A stretch of DNA of 64,000 nt, taken from NCBI RefSeq assembly GCF_020447265.1, contig NZ_JAJADR010000007.1, forward strand, positions 62,001 to 126,000, given 5' to 3'. Shown here piece by piece: positions 15,480 through 24,844 of the stretch. The stretch comes from Hymenobacter lucidus (GTDB taxonomy: Bacteria; Bacteroidota; Bacteroidia; Cytophagales; Hymenobacteraceae). The notes beneath the pieces are model-generated. The model had not been told where the DNA came from. It searched no databases and worked only from the letters and a program-made list of their open reading frames with translations. Position 1 is the stretch's first letter, and each line of letters begins with the position of its first letter. A program made the position numbers and the translations under genes.

Positions 15480-16223
15480 ATGCGTACCCTCGCTCTCGAT
15501 ATTGGCAACACGGCCGTGAAATACGGCTGCTTTGAGGGTGACCTACTCAGCGAAACAGCCGTGGCTGCTTCCATTGAAACCATAAGTAGCTTAGTGGAGC
15601 GGGTACGGCCGGAGCATATTATCATAAGCTCCGTAGCCGCCGAAGTGGCTGGCTGGGCGCAGCAATGGCAGCAGCATGTCAAGGGGAGGGTGCTGGAGTT
15701 TAAACCGGCTACCACTTCGCTGCCGATTCGCAACGCTTACGCTACGCCCCACACGCTCGGGGCCGACCGGCTGGCCGCCGCAGTGGCCGCCGCCTGGTTT
15801 GGGCCCGCTCATGATACGCTCATCATCGACGCGGGTACGGCCATTAAGTGCGACCTAGTGGAAGCGGGCCACACGTTTCGGGGTGGTAGTATTGCGCCCG
15901 GGTTGCGGCTGCGTTTCGAGGCGCTGCACACGTTTACCGGCCGGCTGCCGTTGGTAGCTAGGCCAACCGATGTGGATGCTGCTGTGACCCTGATTGGCGA
16001 CGATACGCAGGCCGCTATTCGCAGCGGAGTGCTGAACGGAGCTGTGGCGGAAATAAACGGGTTTATTGCGGAATATAGGCTCCGATATCCTGATTTGAGA
16101 ATAGTACTGGCCGGCGGCGACGCGGGCTTTTTTCAACCACGGCTGAAAGGCCGTATCTTTGTCATTCCGGAGCTCGTGCTCATTGGGCTTCACCGAATAC
16201 TGGTGCATAATGTTGAAAACTAA
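15480..16223 (+). CDS. coaX: Type III pantothenate kinase
   Basis: First step of coenzyme A synthesis, phosphorylating pantothenate with ATP. At 247 residues it shows the ASKHA-type P-loop region LALDIGNTAVKYG, then TPHTLGADRLAAAVAA, LIIDAGTAIKCDLVE and GGSIAPGLRLRFEALHTFTGRLP. A longer open frame begins at 15303 inside rluB, but the family N-terminus starts at the ATG at 15480. Its last 14 bases overlap the next gene, so it heads an operon with the outer-membrane barrel, lptC, a small membrane protein and probably the PpiD-like foldase. Confidence 0.94.
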   Translation: MRTLALDIGNTAVKYGCFEGDLLSETAVAASIETISSLVERVRPEHIIISSVAAEVAGWAQQWQQHVKGRVLEFKPATTSLPIRNAYATPHTLGADRLAAAVAAAWFGPAHDTLIIDAGTAIKCDLVEAGHTFRGGSIAPGLRLRFEALHTFTGRLPLVARPTDVDAAVTLIGDDTQAAIRSGVLNGAVAEINGFIAEYRLRYPDLRIVLAGGDAGFFQPRLKGRIFVIPELVLIGLHRILVHNVEN

Positions 16224-17571
16224 ATCGGCTGGCTTTGTAGGGCTGGTAGTATTGGGCCTGATGGCCGCCCCGAACGTTCATGGCCAAGGCCTGGGCAACT
16301 CTCCCTATTCGCGCTTAGGGCTGGGCGACTATACTCCCAACCTAGGCGGAGTGCGGCAGCAGGGCATGGGTGGCATCGGCTTGGCCGCGCCCAACAGCAG
16401 CAACGTCAACGACATCAACCCGGCGCTGCTCTACTACACGGGCCGCACCACGTATGAGGCCGGGTTCAACGGGCAGTACAAAACGCTGCGCAATGCCACT
16501 ACTTCCAATAAAACCGGCAGTGGTACGCTGGGCTATCTGGCCTTGAGCTTCCCCATCTCCAAATACTGGGCTGCCGCGGCTGGTCTGAAACCCTTCAGCT
16601 CGGTTGATTACGAGTCGAACACCGTGGAGAAGGTAGCCAACGACCCTAATCTGGCGCAGGTAGTAAAGCAGCAGAAAGGCGAAGGCGAAATAACCGAGGC
16701 CTATATGTCGCATGCCGTGCGGGTGGCTAAAGGTCTGACGCTGGGCGTAACGGCCTCCTATATCTTCGGCACAATAGACGAATCTATCGGCTCGGCTGTG
16801 GTGCCTGCCATCAATGACCCAAACACGACGGAAGACGACCCGACCCAATCAGCGGTTGTCGACCACGTGCATTACTCCGATTTTGCCTTCCGGGCGGGCC
16901 TACACTACCGGGGCAAAGCCAGCGAAAAGCTCAATTACAACCTCGCGGGTGTGTATAGCTTCCAAACCAAATTGGGCGGTACGCGCAGCAGCTCGCTGCG
17001 CCGGGAGGATGTCAGCGGTCTGCTGCTGGAAGAACTTGCTCTGGCCAGCGACGAGAAAGGCTCGGCTACACTGCCGGCTCTCACGCAGCTGGGCGTCAGC
17101 TTCGACAATAACAAGAACTGGAGCGCCAGTCTCGACGTGGCCCAGCAGCAATGGTCCAAGTTCAAAGGCTTTGCGGGTCCGGGTGCCAACATTGCCCTCA
17201 ACAACACGATGCGCATCGGCGTGGGCGGCGAATATACCCCCGACGCTACCTCCGTCGACAACTACTTCAAGCGGGTAAGCTACCGGGCGGGCTTGAGTGT
17301 AAGCCAGATGCCCTACCGCCCCTCGGGCCAGACGCTCTACGACCGGGCCGTGAGCTGGGGCTTTGCTTTCCCTATGCCCTCTGCCACGCCACTCGAAGCT
17401 ACTATCATCAGTCTGGCCTTCACCTACGGGCAGCGCGGCAATACCGACGCCAACACGCTCACGGAAGGCGGCACAACCCGTGTTATCAGCAACGTGAAGG
17501 AAGATTACGTGCGGATGCAGCTGGGCGTGACGCTTAACAACCGCTGGTTTATCAAACGCCGGATTGAGTAA
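16210..17571 (+). CDS. Outer-membrane beta-barrel protein
   Basis: Protein of 453 residues with a signal peptide (cleavage near NVHGQ), the motif NSPYSRLGLGDY, and alternating hydrophobic strands typical of OmpP1/FadL-like or PorV-like barrels. The start is the ATG at 16210, which overlaps coaX by 14 bases and implies translational coupling. Between coaX and lptC in Bacteroidota one often finds such an uncharacterised barrel. Transport of hydrophobic substrates is the family guess; the substrate is unknown. Confidence 0.75.
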   Translation: MLKTKSAGFVGLVVLGLMAAPNVHGQGLGNSPYSRLGLGDYTPNLGGVRQQGMGGIGLAAPNSSNVNDINPALLYYTGRTTYEAGFNGQYKTLRNATTSNKTGSGTLGYLALSFPISKYWAAAAGLKPFSSVDYESNTVEKVANDPNLAQVVKQQKGEGEITEAYMSHAVRVAKGLTLGVTASYIFGTIDESIGSAVVPAINDPNTTEDDPTQSAVVDHVHYSDFAFRAGLHYRGKASEKLNYNLAGVYSFQTKLGGTRSSSLRREDVSGLLLEELALASDEKGSATLPALTQLGVSFDNNKNWSASLDVAQQQWSKFKGFAGPGANIALNNTMRIGVGGEYTPDATSVDNYFKRVSYRAGLSVSQMPYRPSGQTLYDRAVSWGFAFPMPSATPLEATIISLAFTYGQRGNTDANTLTEGGTTRVISNVKEDYVRMQLGVTLNNRWFIKRRIE

Positions 17572-17584
17572 GCTGCTTCTCACC

Positions 17585-18157
17585 ATGCCTGCGTACCGCG
17601 TAAACTGGTTGCTCTGGAGTGCTTTGCTGGTCGCTGGCAGTAGCTGGAGTTGCCAGAAAAAGGACGCGGAAGTAGCCGCCAAACCGGTGGTGTACAAAGG
17701 CCCAATGGCCGAAACGAACAACGTACTCACCTTGCTCAGCGACTCGGCCAAGCTCCAAATCCGGCTGACGGCACCGCTGGAGCAAACCTTTGAAACCGGG
17801 GACCAGATTTACCCCAAAGGCGTGAAGGTCAGCTTCTACGGCGAGGGGGGCAAAACAGTGATTAACACCCTGGAAGGCAAGTACGCCAAGTATGACAAGG
17901 CGAAAAACTTCTACGTGGTGCGCGGCGACGTGAAGGTGGCCAACCAGGTGAAGCAGCAGAAGATGAATACCGAAGAGCTGTTTTACGACCGGGTCAAAGC
18001 CACCATCTACACCAAGCCCGAAACCAAGGTGCGGGTAGAAACGCTGACCGAAGTGCTGACCGGCAACGGCCTCACCGCCACCCAGGATTTCTCCCGCTAC
18101 AGCATTCTGCACCCGACGGGCGTATTTACCGTCAATCAGGCCCCTCCGGCCCAATAA
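17585..18157 (+). CDS. lptC: LPS export protein LptC
   Basis: Protein of 190 residues. The N-terminal hydrophobic segment ends in a lipobox-like GSSWSC. The rest is an LptC/LptA-type beta-jellyroll with alternating NTLEGKYAKYDKAKNFYVVRGDVKVANQ and DRVKATIYTKPETKVRV strands, matching the Bacteroidota LptC form. LptC links LptBFG in the inner membrane to the periplasmic LptA bridge. The ATG at 17585 is preferred to a TTG 21 bases earlier. It starts 14 bases after the barrel gene. The ATPase of the same system, lptB, lies far away at 30.7 kb. Confidence 0.85.
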   Translation: MPAYRVNWLLWSALLVAGSSWSCQKKDAEVAAKPVVYKGPMAETNNVLTLLSDSAKLQIRLTAPLEQTFETGDQIYPKGVKVSFYGEGGKTVINTLEGKYAKYDKAKNFYVVRGDVKVANQVKQQKMNTEELFYDRVKATIYTKPETKVRVETLTEVLTGNGLTATQDFSRYSILHPTGVFTVNQAPPAQ

Positions 18158-18168
18158 ATGCTTCTCGT

Positions 18169-18453
18169 ATGCGCATCGACCCCTCCATGTGGCGCACCAT
18201 TCTGTTTTCGCTGGGCGTCGTCACGTTCGTTATCGGCGTGTATCAGACGCTGGTGGAAAACGACCCCAAAGAGCCCATGGCCAGCCTGCAGCGCAACTAC
18301 TGGCTGTTTATGATTTCCCTGGCCTGCGTCATGTACTACCGCTACCTCAAACAGCGGCAGAAGGAGCAGGACTTTCTGGCCAAGGAGCAGAACAAGCCGA
18401 AAATTCCGCCGAAATCGGGCAAGCCAAACCCGCGCAACAAGCGCCGAAACTAG
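18169..18453 (+). CDS. Small two-helix membrane protein
   Basis: Protein of 94 residues with two transmembrane helices (about 9-27 and 44-59) and a very basic, Lys/Arg/Pro-rich C-terminal tail (KPKIPPKSGKPNPRNKRRN). It follows lptC by 12 bases and precedes the PpiD-like gene. The family is not recognised. A role in the envelope operon is inferred only from position. Confidence 0.7.
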   Translation: MRIDPSMWRTILFSLGVVTFVIGVYQTLVENDPKEPMASLQRNYWLFMISLACVMYYRYLKQRQKEQDFLAKEQNKPKIPPKSGKPNPRNKRRN

Positions 18454-18585
18454 CTTTCTACCTGAAACTTGCACGCCCGGACCCTCCTCCGGGCGTTCTG
18501 GCGTCGGGCCGGTTTTGAATGTCCGGCGGATTCTGGTTATTTTGCGCCTCTTTCTACTTTTCTTACCGCGCTTTTTTTCAAGTAA

Positions 18586-20718
18586 ATGGCATTAATTAAC
18601 ACGATCCGAGAAAAATCGAGCTGGGCTGTTGGCATCGTCGCCATCGGTCTGCTGCTCTTTATCGTCGGGGGAGACCTGATAGGCGGTAAAAACCGCCTGT
18701 TTAACCGTAATGAGAATTCGGTAGGCGAAATAGCCGGCGAGCAAGTAGATTATAACGAATTTCAGGCTGCTCTGGAGCAAGCCAAGCAGAACTATATTCA
18801 GCAGCAGGGCCGCCAGCCCGACGAGCAGGCTATGGGCTACCTGCGCGACCAAGCCTGGAACCAGACCATTTACCGCATTGCCTTTGCCAAGGAGTTCGAA
18901 AAGCTCGGCATTGCCGTTTCCGACGACGAGCTGACTGACATGGTGCAGGGGAAAAACATTCATCCCAGCATCCGTCAGGCCTTCACCGACCAGCAAACCG
19001 GCCAGTTCGACCGCGCCAAAGTGGTGGAATACCTGAAAAACCTCGACAAGCTGCCTCCCCAGTCGCGCGACGCCTGGTACAACTTCGAAGCCAACCTGGG
19101 CCCGGAGCGCATGGGCAACAAGTACAACAACCTGCTCAAGCTCTCGACCTACGTGACCACCGCCGAGGTAAAGCAGTACAACGAGAACCAGAACACCCGC
19201 GCCAGCATCCGCTACTTGTTCGTGCCTTACTTCTCCATTTCGGATTCGGCCGTGAAGGTAACCGACGCGCAGCTGCAGGCTTACCTCGATAAGAACAAAG
19301 GCCGCTACAAAGTGGAAGCTGGCCGCAGCATCGAGTATGTGACCATTCCGGTAACGGCTTCGGTAGAAGACAGCACCACGGTGAAGAAGACGGTAGAAGA
19401 CCTGGCCAACCAGTTCCGCACTGCCCCCAACGACTCCGTATTCGCCAAAATCAACACAGACCCCGAGCACCCCTACAGCTCGGCCTACGTGTCGCCGGCC
19501 GATATGCCCGAGAAGCTGCGTCAGCAGCTACCCCTCACGGTTGGTCAGGTATATGGCCCCTTCGCCGAAAATGGCGTGTATTCCATCTTCAAAGTGACTG
19601 GTCAGAAAGCCGGCGCCCAGGCTTCGGCCCGTGCCAGCCACATCCTCATCAAGCCCGATGCTCCAACGCCGGAAGCCAAAGCTGCCGCTCTGGCCAAAGC
19701 CAAAGACATACTGGCCAAAATCAAAGCTGGGGCTGACTTTGCCGCCATGGCTCGTCAGTTTGGCACCGACGGCACCACCGCTACCGGCGGCGACCTGGGC
19801 TGGTTCACGCAGGGCCGCATGGTGCCCGAATTTGAGAAAGCCGTATTCGCCGCTACCTCGGCCGGCCTGCTGCCCGCCCCGGTAGAAACCTCGTTCGGCT
19901 ACCATATCATCAAGGTAACCGCTCCTAAAAACAGCCAGACCTACCAGATTGCCGCCGTGCAGAAAAGCATTCTGCCTTCCGATGCTACCCGCGACGCTGC
20001 GTATGCCCGCGCCCAGGAGCTGAAAGGCAAAGCCACCGACCTCGCCTCGTTCCGGGCTGCCGTAGCCGCCGACAAGACCCTGCAGAAGCAGGAAGCCAAA
20101 GGCCTCGCCAGCGACGCCCGCGCCGTAAACAACCTGCAGAACGCACGGGACCTAGTGCGCTGGGCCTACGGTGCCGGCCAGGCTGGCAAGAAAACGGCCA
20201 TCGGTGACATCTCCGAAGTATATGAAATCGGTGACCAGTACGTAATTGCCGTCCTCACCGAGGAGCGCGCCAAAGGCGTTGCCGACGTGGCCAGCCTGAA
20301 ACAGGAGCTGTCGGCGGCCGTGCGCAACGAAGAGAAAGCCAAGCAGATCATCGAGAAGCTGAACGGCAAGAAAGGCACGCTGGAGCAGATTGCCGCCGCT
20401 TACGGCCCCACGGCCCAGGTGAAAACCGCCGACAACGTAGTACTCGGCACCGGCGTAATTCAGGGCCTGGGCGGCGAGCCGCTGGCCGTAGGCAAAGCCT
20501 TCGGCGTGAAGCCCGGTCAGCAGTCGGCCCCGTTCCAGGGTGAGCAGGGCGTACTGATTGTAGAGCCCGTGAAAATCGAGAAGCCTACCATCCCAACCGA
20601 CGTGAAAACGGTTCGTCAGCAGCTGACGGCCCAACGCTCGGCCCGTGCCGATGGCGCCATCTACGAAGCGGTGAAAGCCAACGCCAACATCAAAGACGAG
20701 CGCACCAAGTTCTTCTAG
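18586..20718 (+). CDS. ppiD: PpiD-type periplasmic peptidyl-prolyl isomerase foldase
   Basis: Protein of 710 residues: an N-terminal transmembrane anchor (about 12-32), a SurA_N-like chaperone domain with SVGEIAGEQVDYNEFQAALEQ, and one parvulin domain at about 345-442 with ARASHILIKPD, GGDLGWFTQGRMVPEFE and SFGYHIIKVT. The C-terminal 250 residues are helical chaperone-like sequence with a second, degenerate parvulin-like segment. PpiD assists folding of proteins leaving the Sec channel. It is 132 bases after the small membrane gene, so co-transcription with the lptC cluster is plausible. Confidence 0.9.
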   Translation: MALINTIREKSSWAVGIVAIGLLLFIVGGDLIGGKNRLFNRNENSVGEIAGEQVDYNEFQAALEQAKQNYIQQQGRQPDEQAMGYLRDQAWNQTIYRIAFAKEFEKLGIAVSDDELTDMVQGKNIHPSIRQAFTDQQTGQFDRAKVVEYLKNLDKLPPQSRDAWYNFEANLGPERMGNKYNNLLKLSTYVTTAEVKQYNENQNTRASIRYLFVPYFSISDSAVKVTDAQLQAYLDKNKGRYKVEAGRSIEYVTIPVTASVEDSTTVKKTVEDLANQFRTAPNDSVFAKINTDPEHPYSSAYVSPADMPEKLRQQLPLTVGQVYGPFAENGVYSIFKVTGQKAGAQASARASHILIKPDAPTPEAKAAALAKAKDILAKIKAGADFAAMARQFGTDGTTATGGDLGWFTQGRMVPEFEKAVFAATSAGLLPAPVETSFGYHIIKVTAPKNSQTYQIAAVQKSILPSDATRDAAYARAQELKGKATDLASFRAAVAADKTLQKQEAKGLASDARAVNNLQNARDLVRWAYGAGQAGKKTAIGDISEVYEIGDQYVIAVLTEERAKGVADVASLKQELSAAVRNEEKAKQIIEKLNGKKGTLEQIAAAYGPTAQVKTADNVVLGTGVIQGLGGEPLAVGKAFGVKPGQQSAPFQGEQGVLIVEPVKIEKPTIPTDVKTVRQQLTAQRSARADGAIYEAVKANANIKDERTKFF

Positions 20719-20742
20719 GCCGGCCAACAGCCGGAAGCAAGC

Positions 20743-20775
20743 AAAAGGGCTGTATCTTCGGGTACGGCCCTTTTT
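20743..20775 (+). terminator. Hairpin terminator after the PpiD-like gene
   Basis: AAAAGGGC pairs with GCCCTTTT around a short loop containing CTTCGG, followed by a T run (TTTTTGTTTGG). Confidence 0.75.
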
Positions 20776-20931
20776 GTTTGGCCCGTAATGCAGCCCGAAA
20801 GCTGCGGCTGGCTTCCTTCGGGCAGACAGCAACAATGAGCAGGACTACGCGGTTGGTTTTCGGGCCCGAATGAATGAAAGTAAGCCCCGGCCGGTTTACT
20901 GTCTGATTGTTACTTCACTGGCTTCTGCGCT

Positions 20932-22767
20932 ATGCGTTTTTTCTCTTTGCGTCGCTTTGTAAAATTTGCTCCGGCTCTGGTGCTGGGCCTGGGTTTGACG
21001 ATACAGTCGGCGCAGGCCCAGGACGACGGTGGCATTGCCCTGGCCCGGGAATACGCCCGCAAGGGTGAGAATGAGAAGGCCGCCTTCCTGTTTGGCCGGT
21101 TGCGCAGCGAAGAGCAGGCCGCGCCCAACGTGCTGCCCGACTACCTCACGGTGCTCGAAAACCTGAAGCGCTACAAGGACGCCGAAAAGCTGGTGAAAAA
21201 AGCTATTCGGCAGCGCCCCGAAGAGCCGGCCTACGGTGTGGCCTTGGGTAGCCTTTACACCACCGCCGGCGACGCGCCGGCCGCTGCCAAGCAGTATGAG
21301 CGGGTAGTGAGCCAGCTCACGGCTGCGCAGGTAGTACCCGTCGCCACCGAGTTTATGCGCCGCAACCTGCCCGAGTGGGCCGAAAAAGTCTACCTGAAAG
21401 GCCGTGCCCTTACCAAAGACGACACCGAGTACGCGCCCCAGCTGATTCAGCTCTACACCCAGTCGGGCCAAACGGACAAGGTGATGACCGAGACGCTGCG
21501 CCTGGTGCAGGACGATGAGCAGCAGCTGCCCTTCGTGCGCAATATGCTCCAGAACAGCCTGCGCGAAGACAAGGACTTCGATGCCCTGGAAAAGGTGCTG
21601 TTTGCCAACGTGCAGAAGTACCCCGAGCGGGCCGTGTACAGCGAGCTGCTGCTGTGGCTGCAGATGCAGCGCCGCGACTTCACCGGAGCCCTGGTGCAGG
21701 CCAAGGCCCTCGACCGGCGCGGCCGTACCGAAGGTGCCCGGGTAATGGAGCTGGCCGCTATTGCCCAGCGCAACAAAGATTTCGAAAGCGCCATTGCCGG
21801 CTTCGAGTACGTGACGCGCGAATACCGCGGGGGCATGTACTACCGCCTGGCCCGGCAGCGGTTGGTGCAGGCCCGCGAAGAGCAGGTACGCGCTACGTAT
21901 CCGGTCGATTCGGCTAAAATCCGGGGGCTGATAGGGGAGTACCAGAACGTGCTGACGGAACTGGGTAAAACTCCCGAAACGGCCTCGGTGCTGCGCAGTA
22001 TGGCTGCGCTCTATGCCTTCCAGCTCGATGAGAAAGACAAGGCAATGGCCATGCTGCAGGAAGTAATTGACCTGCCCCGCGCCAGCCTCGATGTGGTGGA
22101 TGAAGCCAAAATCAACCTGGCCGATATCTACCTGCTGCGCGGGGAGCCCTGGGAAGCTACGCTGCTGTATTCGCAGGTGGAAAAGTCGCACAAAGAGTCG
22201 CCGGTGGGCTACGAGGCCAAGCTGCGCAACGCCCGCCTGAGCTACTACGCCGGCGACTTTAAGCTGGCCAAAAGCCACCTGGACATTCTCAAGGAAGCCA
22301 CCAGTCGTGAAATTGCCAACGACGCCATGCAGCTCAGCCTGCTCATCACCGACAACACGGCCATGGACACCTCGGGCGTAGCCCTGCGCGACTACTCAGC
22401 CGTGGAGCTGCTCGTGTTCCAGAACAAGCTGGACGCAGCGCTCAAGGGCCTCGATAATCTGCTGCAGAAATACCCCGGCCACGCCCTCACCGATGACGCC
22501 TGGTACCTGAAAGCCCAGCTGCAGCGCCGCATGGGCGACTACCCCGCGGCTTTGACCACGCTCGAAAAGATTACGGCCAACCCCAAATACGACGTGCTCA
22601 GCGACGACGCGCTGTTTCTGACGGCCAGTATTGCCGAGGAAAACCTACAGGACCGCGAGAAAGCCAAAACGCTCTACAACCAGCTGCTGGTGAAATACCC
22701 CGGCAGCATCTACACCGCCGAGGCCCGCAAACGCTTCCGCAAGCTGCGCGGCGACGCGGTGAATTAG
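20932..22767 (+). CDS. Secreted tetratricopeptide-repeat protein
   Basis: Protein of 611 residues with a signal peptide (cleavage after SAQAQ) and TPR units through nearly the whole length, for example NVLPDYLTVLENLKRYKDAEKLVKKAI, AYGVALGSLYTTAGDAPAAAKQYERV and ALFLTASIAEENLQDREKAKTLYNQLLVKYPGS. The last unit resembles outer-membrane lipoprotein assembly TPRs of the BamD type. Function unknown; scaffolding in the envelope is inferred. It ends 73 bases before a small convergent frame and 316 bases before recJ. Confidence 0.8.
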   Translation: MRFFSLRRFVKFAPALVLGLGLTIQSAQAQDDGGIALAREYARKGENEKAAFLFGRLRSEEQAAPNVLPDYLTVLENLKRYKDAEKLVKKAIRQRPEEPAYGVALGSLYTTAGDAPAAAKQYERVVSQLTAAQVVPVATEFMRRNLPEWAEKVYLKGRALTKDDTEYAPQLIQLYTQSGQTDKVMTETLRLVQDDEQQLPFVRNMLQNSLREDKDFDALEKVLFANVQKYPERAVYSELLLWLQMQRRDFTGALVQAKALDRRGRTEGARVMELAAIAQRNKDFESAIAGFEYVTREYRGGMYYRLARQRLVQAREEQVRATYPVDSAKIRGLIGEYQNVLTELGKTPETASVLRSMAALYAFQLDEKDKAMAMLQEVIDLPRASLDVVDEAKINLADIYLLRGEPWEATLLYSQVEKSHKESPVGYEAKLRNARLSYYAGDFKLAKSHLDILKEATSREIANDAMQLSLLITDNTAMDTSGVALRDYSAVELLVFQNKLDAALKGLDNLLQKYPGHALTDDAWYLKAQLQRRMGDYPAALTTLEKITANPKYDVLSDDALFLTASIAEENLQDREKAKTLYNQLLVKYPGSIYTAEARKRFRKLRGDAVN

Positions 22768-22840
22768 AATTAACAGCCGTAACTAAGCCGAGCAGCTGGC
22801 TCTGTTTTGCTTTCGGTAAAGCCGGGCTGGCCGTTGTGGC

Positions 22841-22954
22841 CTAGCGGAAGAAAATAAACATAATTGCCAGGGCCAGCAGAAATATCAGGTACATCAGGCC
22901 ATCGGTCAGGATGTATTGTTTGTACTGCTTGTAAAACGCAATCAGCTTCTTCAT
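22841..22954 (-). CDS. Possible 37-residue single-helix membrane protein
   Basis: Too short to be found by length filters. It has an ATG start (22954) and TAG stop (22841). The N-terminus is basic/aromatic (MKKLIAFYKQYKQYILTDG), followed by one transmembrane helix of about 16 residues ending in FFR. The pattern of a short basic/aromatic head and a single helix is typical of real bacterial small membrane proteins, and the frame sits alone in the gap between the TPR gene and recJ. No promoter was identified, and conservation is untested. Confidence 0.45.
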   Translation of the reverse strand: MKKLIAFYKQYKQYILTDGLMYLIFLLALAIMFIFFR

Positions 22955-23042
22955 GGCGGCGGGTTCGGGCAACGGGAAGGCAAAAATAGGCATTCGGGCC
23001 CGGCCCGGCCGGCAACAATCGGGAGGACCGCCGTTTTCTTCT

Positions 23043-23050
23043 TACTTTTG
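23043..23050 (+). promoter_or_regulatory. -7 element TACTTTTG before recJ
   Basis: Exact TAnnTTTG match located 33 bases before the recJ ATG. A clear -33 TTTG was not seen at the expected distance. Confidence 0.4.
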
Positions 23051-23083
23051 AAGATAACGCCCGTTAGGGCCCGCCGCCGAATT

Positions 23084-24808
23084 ATGGAAAAAAGATGGAT
23101 CCGCAAGCCTGCGCCTGAGCCCACTAAGGTTAGGCATCTGGCCGACGCTTTGCGCGTCAATGAAACCATCATTGCGCTGCTCTGCCAGCGCGGAGTGTGT
23201 TCCTACGACGAAGCCTTCCAGTATTTCCGCCCCAGCCTCGACCAGCTGCCCGACCCGCTGCGCATGCGCGACATGGACCGTGCCGTCGACCGGCTGATCA
23301 CGGCTTTGCACGAAGGCCAGAAAGTACTGGTATTCGGCGACTATGATGTGGATGGCACCACGTCGGTGGCGGTGGTTTTCTCCTACCTGCGGACTCTTTT
23401 CGGCCCTGAGCGGGTCGACTACTACATTCCGGACCGCTACAAGGAAGGCTACGGCATTTCCGAGGCCGGCATCGACTACGCGCTAGAGCAGAATTTCAGC
23501 CTCATCATTGCTCTCGACTGCGGCGTGAAGGCCGTAGACCGCATCGACTACGCCAACGAGCGGGGCGTCGACTTCATCATCTGTGACCACCACTTGCCCG
23601 GCACCGAGCTGCCGAAAGCTGTGGCCGTCCTCGACCCCAAGCGTGCCGACTGTGAATACCCATTCAAGGAGCTTTCCGGCTGCGGCGTCGGCTTTAAGCT
23701 GATGCAGGCCCTGTGCCAGCACCTGGGCCTGGATGAAGCGCCCCTGTATGAACTGCTGGACTTGGTGGCCATTAGTATTGCGGCCGATATCGTGCCTATC
23801 GGGGGCGAAAACCGCATTCTGGCCTACCACGGTCTGCGCCAGCTAAACGACCGGAGCAAGGAGCTGCGGCCGGGCGTGGCGGCCCTGCGCGAGCTGGCCG
23901 GCCTGCGCGAAGGGGAGTTGACTATCAGTAGTCTGGTATTCGGGTTTGCGCCGCGCATCAACGCCGCCGGCCGCATGGGCGACGCCAAACGCTCGGTGGC
24001 CATGCTGCTGGCCGAAACCAAAGAGGAGGCCGTGGAGAAAACCGGGGTGGTGGACAAAACCAACATCGAGCGGCGCGGCTTCGATACCAGCATCACCAAG
24101 GAGGCGCTGAGCATGATTGAGGACGATGCGTCGCTAATTAATGCTCACTCCACGGTACTCTATAAGGAAGACTGGCATAAAGGTGTTATCGGCATCGTGG
24201 CCTCGCGCTGCCTCGACAAGTACTACCGCCCTACCATCATCCTGACCCAGAGCAACGGCAAAGCTACCGGCTCGGCCCGCTCGGTGGTGGGTTTCGATGT
24301 GCATCAGGCCATTAGTGAGTGCGCCGATTTGCTCGACCAATACGGCGGGCACATGTACGCGGCCGGCCTCACGCTACCGGTCGAAAACGTGGCCAAGTTC
24401 CGGGAGCGGTTTGAGCAGGTAGTAGCCGACCGGATTCTGCCCGAGCAGCTGATTCCGCCGGTGGAAATTGACGCCGTGCTACGCCTCGATGAAGTAACCG
24501 ACAGCTTTTACAAGCTGCTGCACCAGATGGAGCCTTTCGGCCCGGGCAACCCTAACCCGGTGTTCGAGTCGGAATTCGTGTACGCTACGCCTGATTCGGC
24601 GCGCGTGGTGGGCAACTCTCACCTGAAGCTGACCCTCACCCAGGACGGGCGCCATACCGTGGATGCCATTGGCTTCGGCCTAGCTGAGTACCACGAGCGA
24701 ATCACCGACGGCCACCCGTTCAACGTGTGTTACACGGTGGAAATCAACGAATACCGGGGACACCGCACCCTGCAGCTGCGGGTGAAGGATATCCGCTGGA
24801 CGGAATAG
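23084..24808 (+). CDS. recJ: Single-stranded-DNA-specific exonuclease RecJ
   Basis: 5'-to-3' exonuclease of the DHH superfamily that acts in RecFOR recombination and mismatch repair. The ATG at 23084 gives 574 residues; an earlier frame from 22916 adds non-homologous sequence. Motif I DYDVDGTTS is at 86-94, the DHH motif ICDHHLPG near 166-173, and the DHHA1 region with GSARSVVGFDVHQAI and YGGHMYAAGLT follows. Normal family length. The gene for a co-acting repair protein, recF, is 13 kb away. Confidence 0.95.
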   Translation: MEKRWIRKPAPEPTKVRHLADALRVNETIIALLCQRGVCSYDEAFQYFRPSLDQLPDPLRMRDMDRAVDRLITALHEGQKVLVFGDYDVDGTTSVAVVFSYLRTLFGPERVDYYIPDRYKEGYGISEAGIDYALEQNFSLIIALDCGVKAVDRIDYANERGVDFIICDHHLPGTELPKAVAVLDPKRADCEYPFKELSGCGVGFKLMQALCQHLGLDEAPLYELLDLVAISIAADIVPIGGENRILAYHGLRQLNDRSKELRPGVAALRELAGLREGELTISSLVFGFAPRINAAGRMGDAKRSVAMLLAETKEEAVEKTGVVDKTNIERRGFDTSITKEALSMIEDDASLINAHSTVLYKEDWHKGVIGIVASRCLDKYYRPTIILTQSNGKATGSARSVVGFDVHQAISECADLLDQYGGHMYAAGLTLPVENVAKFRERFEQVVADRILPEQLIPPVEIDAVLRLDEVTDSFYKLLHQMEPFGPGNPNPVFESEFVYATPDSARVVGNSHLKLTLTQDGRHTVDAIGFGLAEYHERITDGHPFNVCYTVEINEYRGHRTLQLRVKDIRWTE

Positions 24809-24844
24809 TCTGCCCGGCGAATATCCTTTTTCACACCAGTATTA

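Noticed and set aside
20896-22278. Long minus-strand open frame (460 codons) opposite the TPR gene
   Set aside because: Shadow of the TPR-coding strand. The translated sequence is rich in Gln, His, Leu and Val without any domain, as expected from GC-rich antisense.
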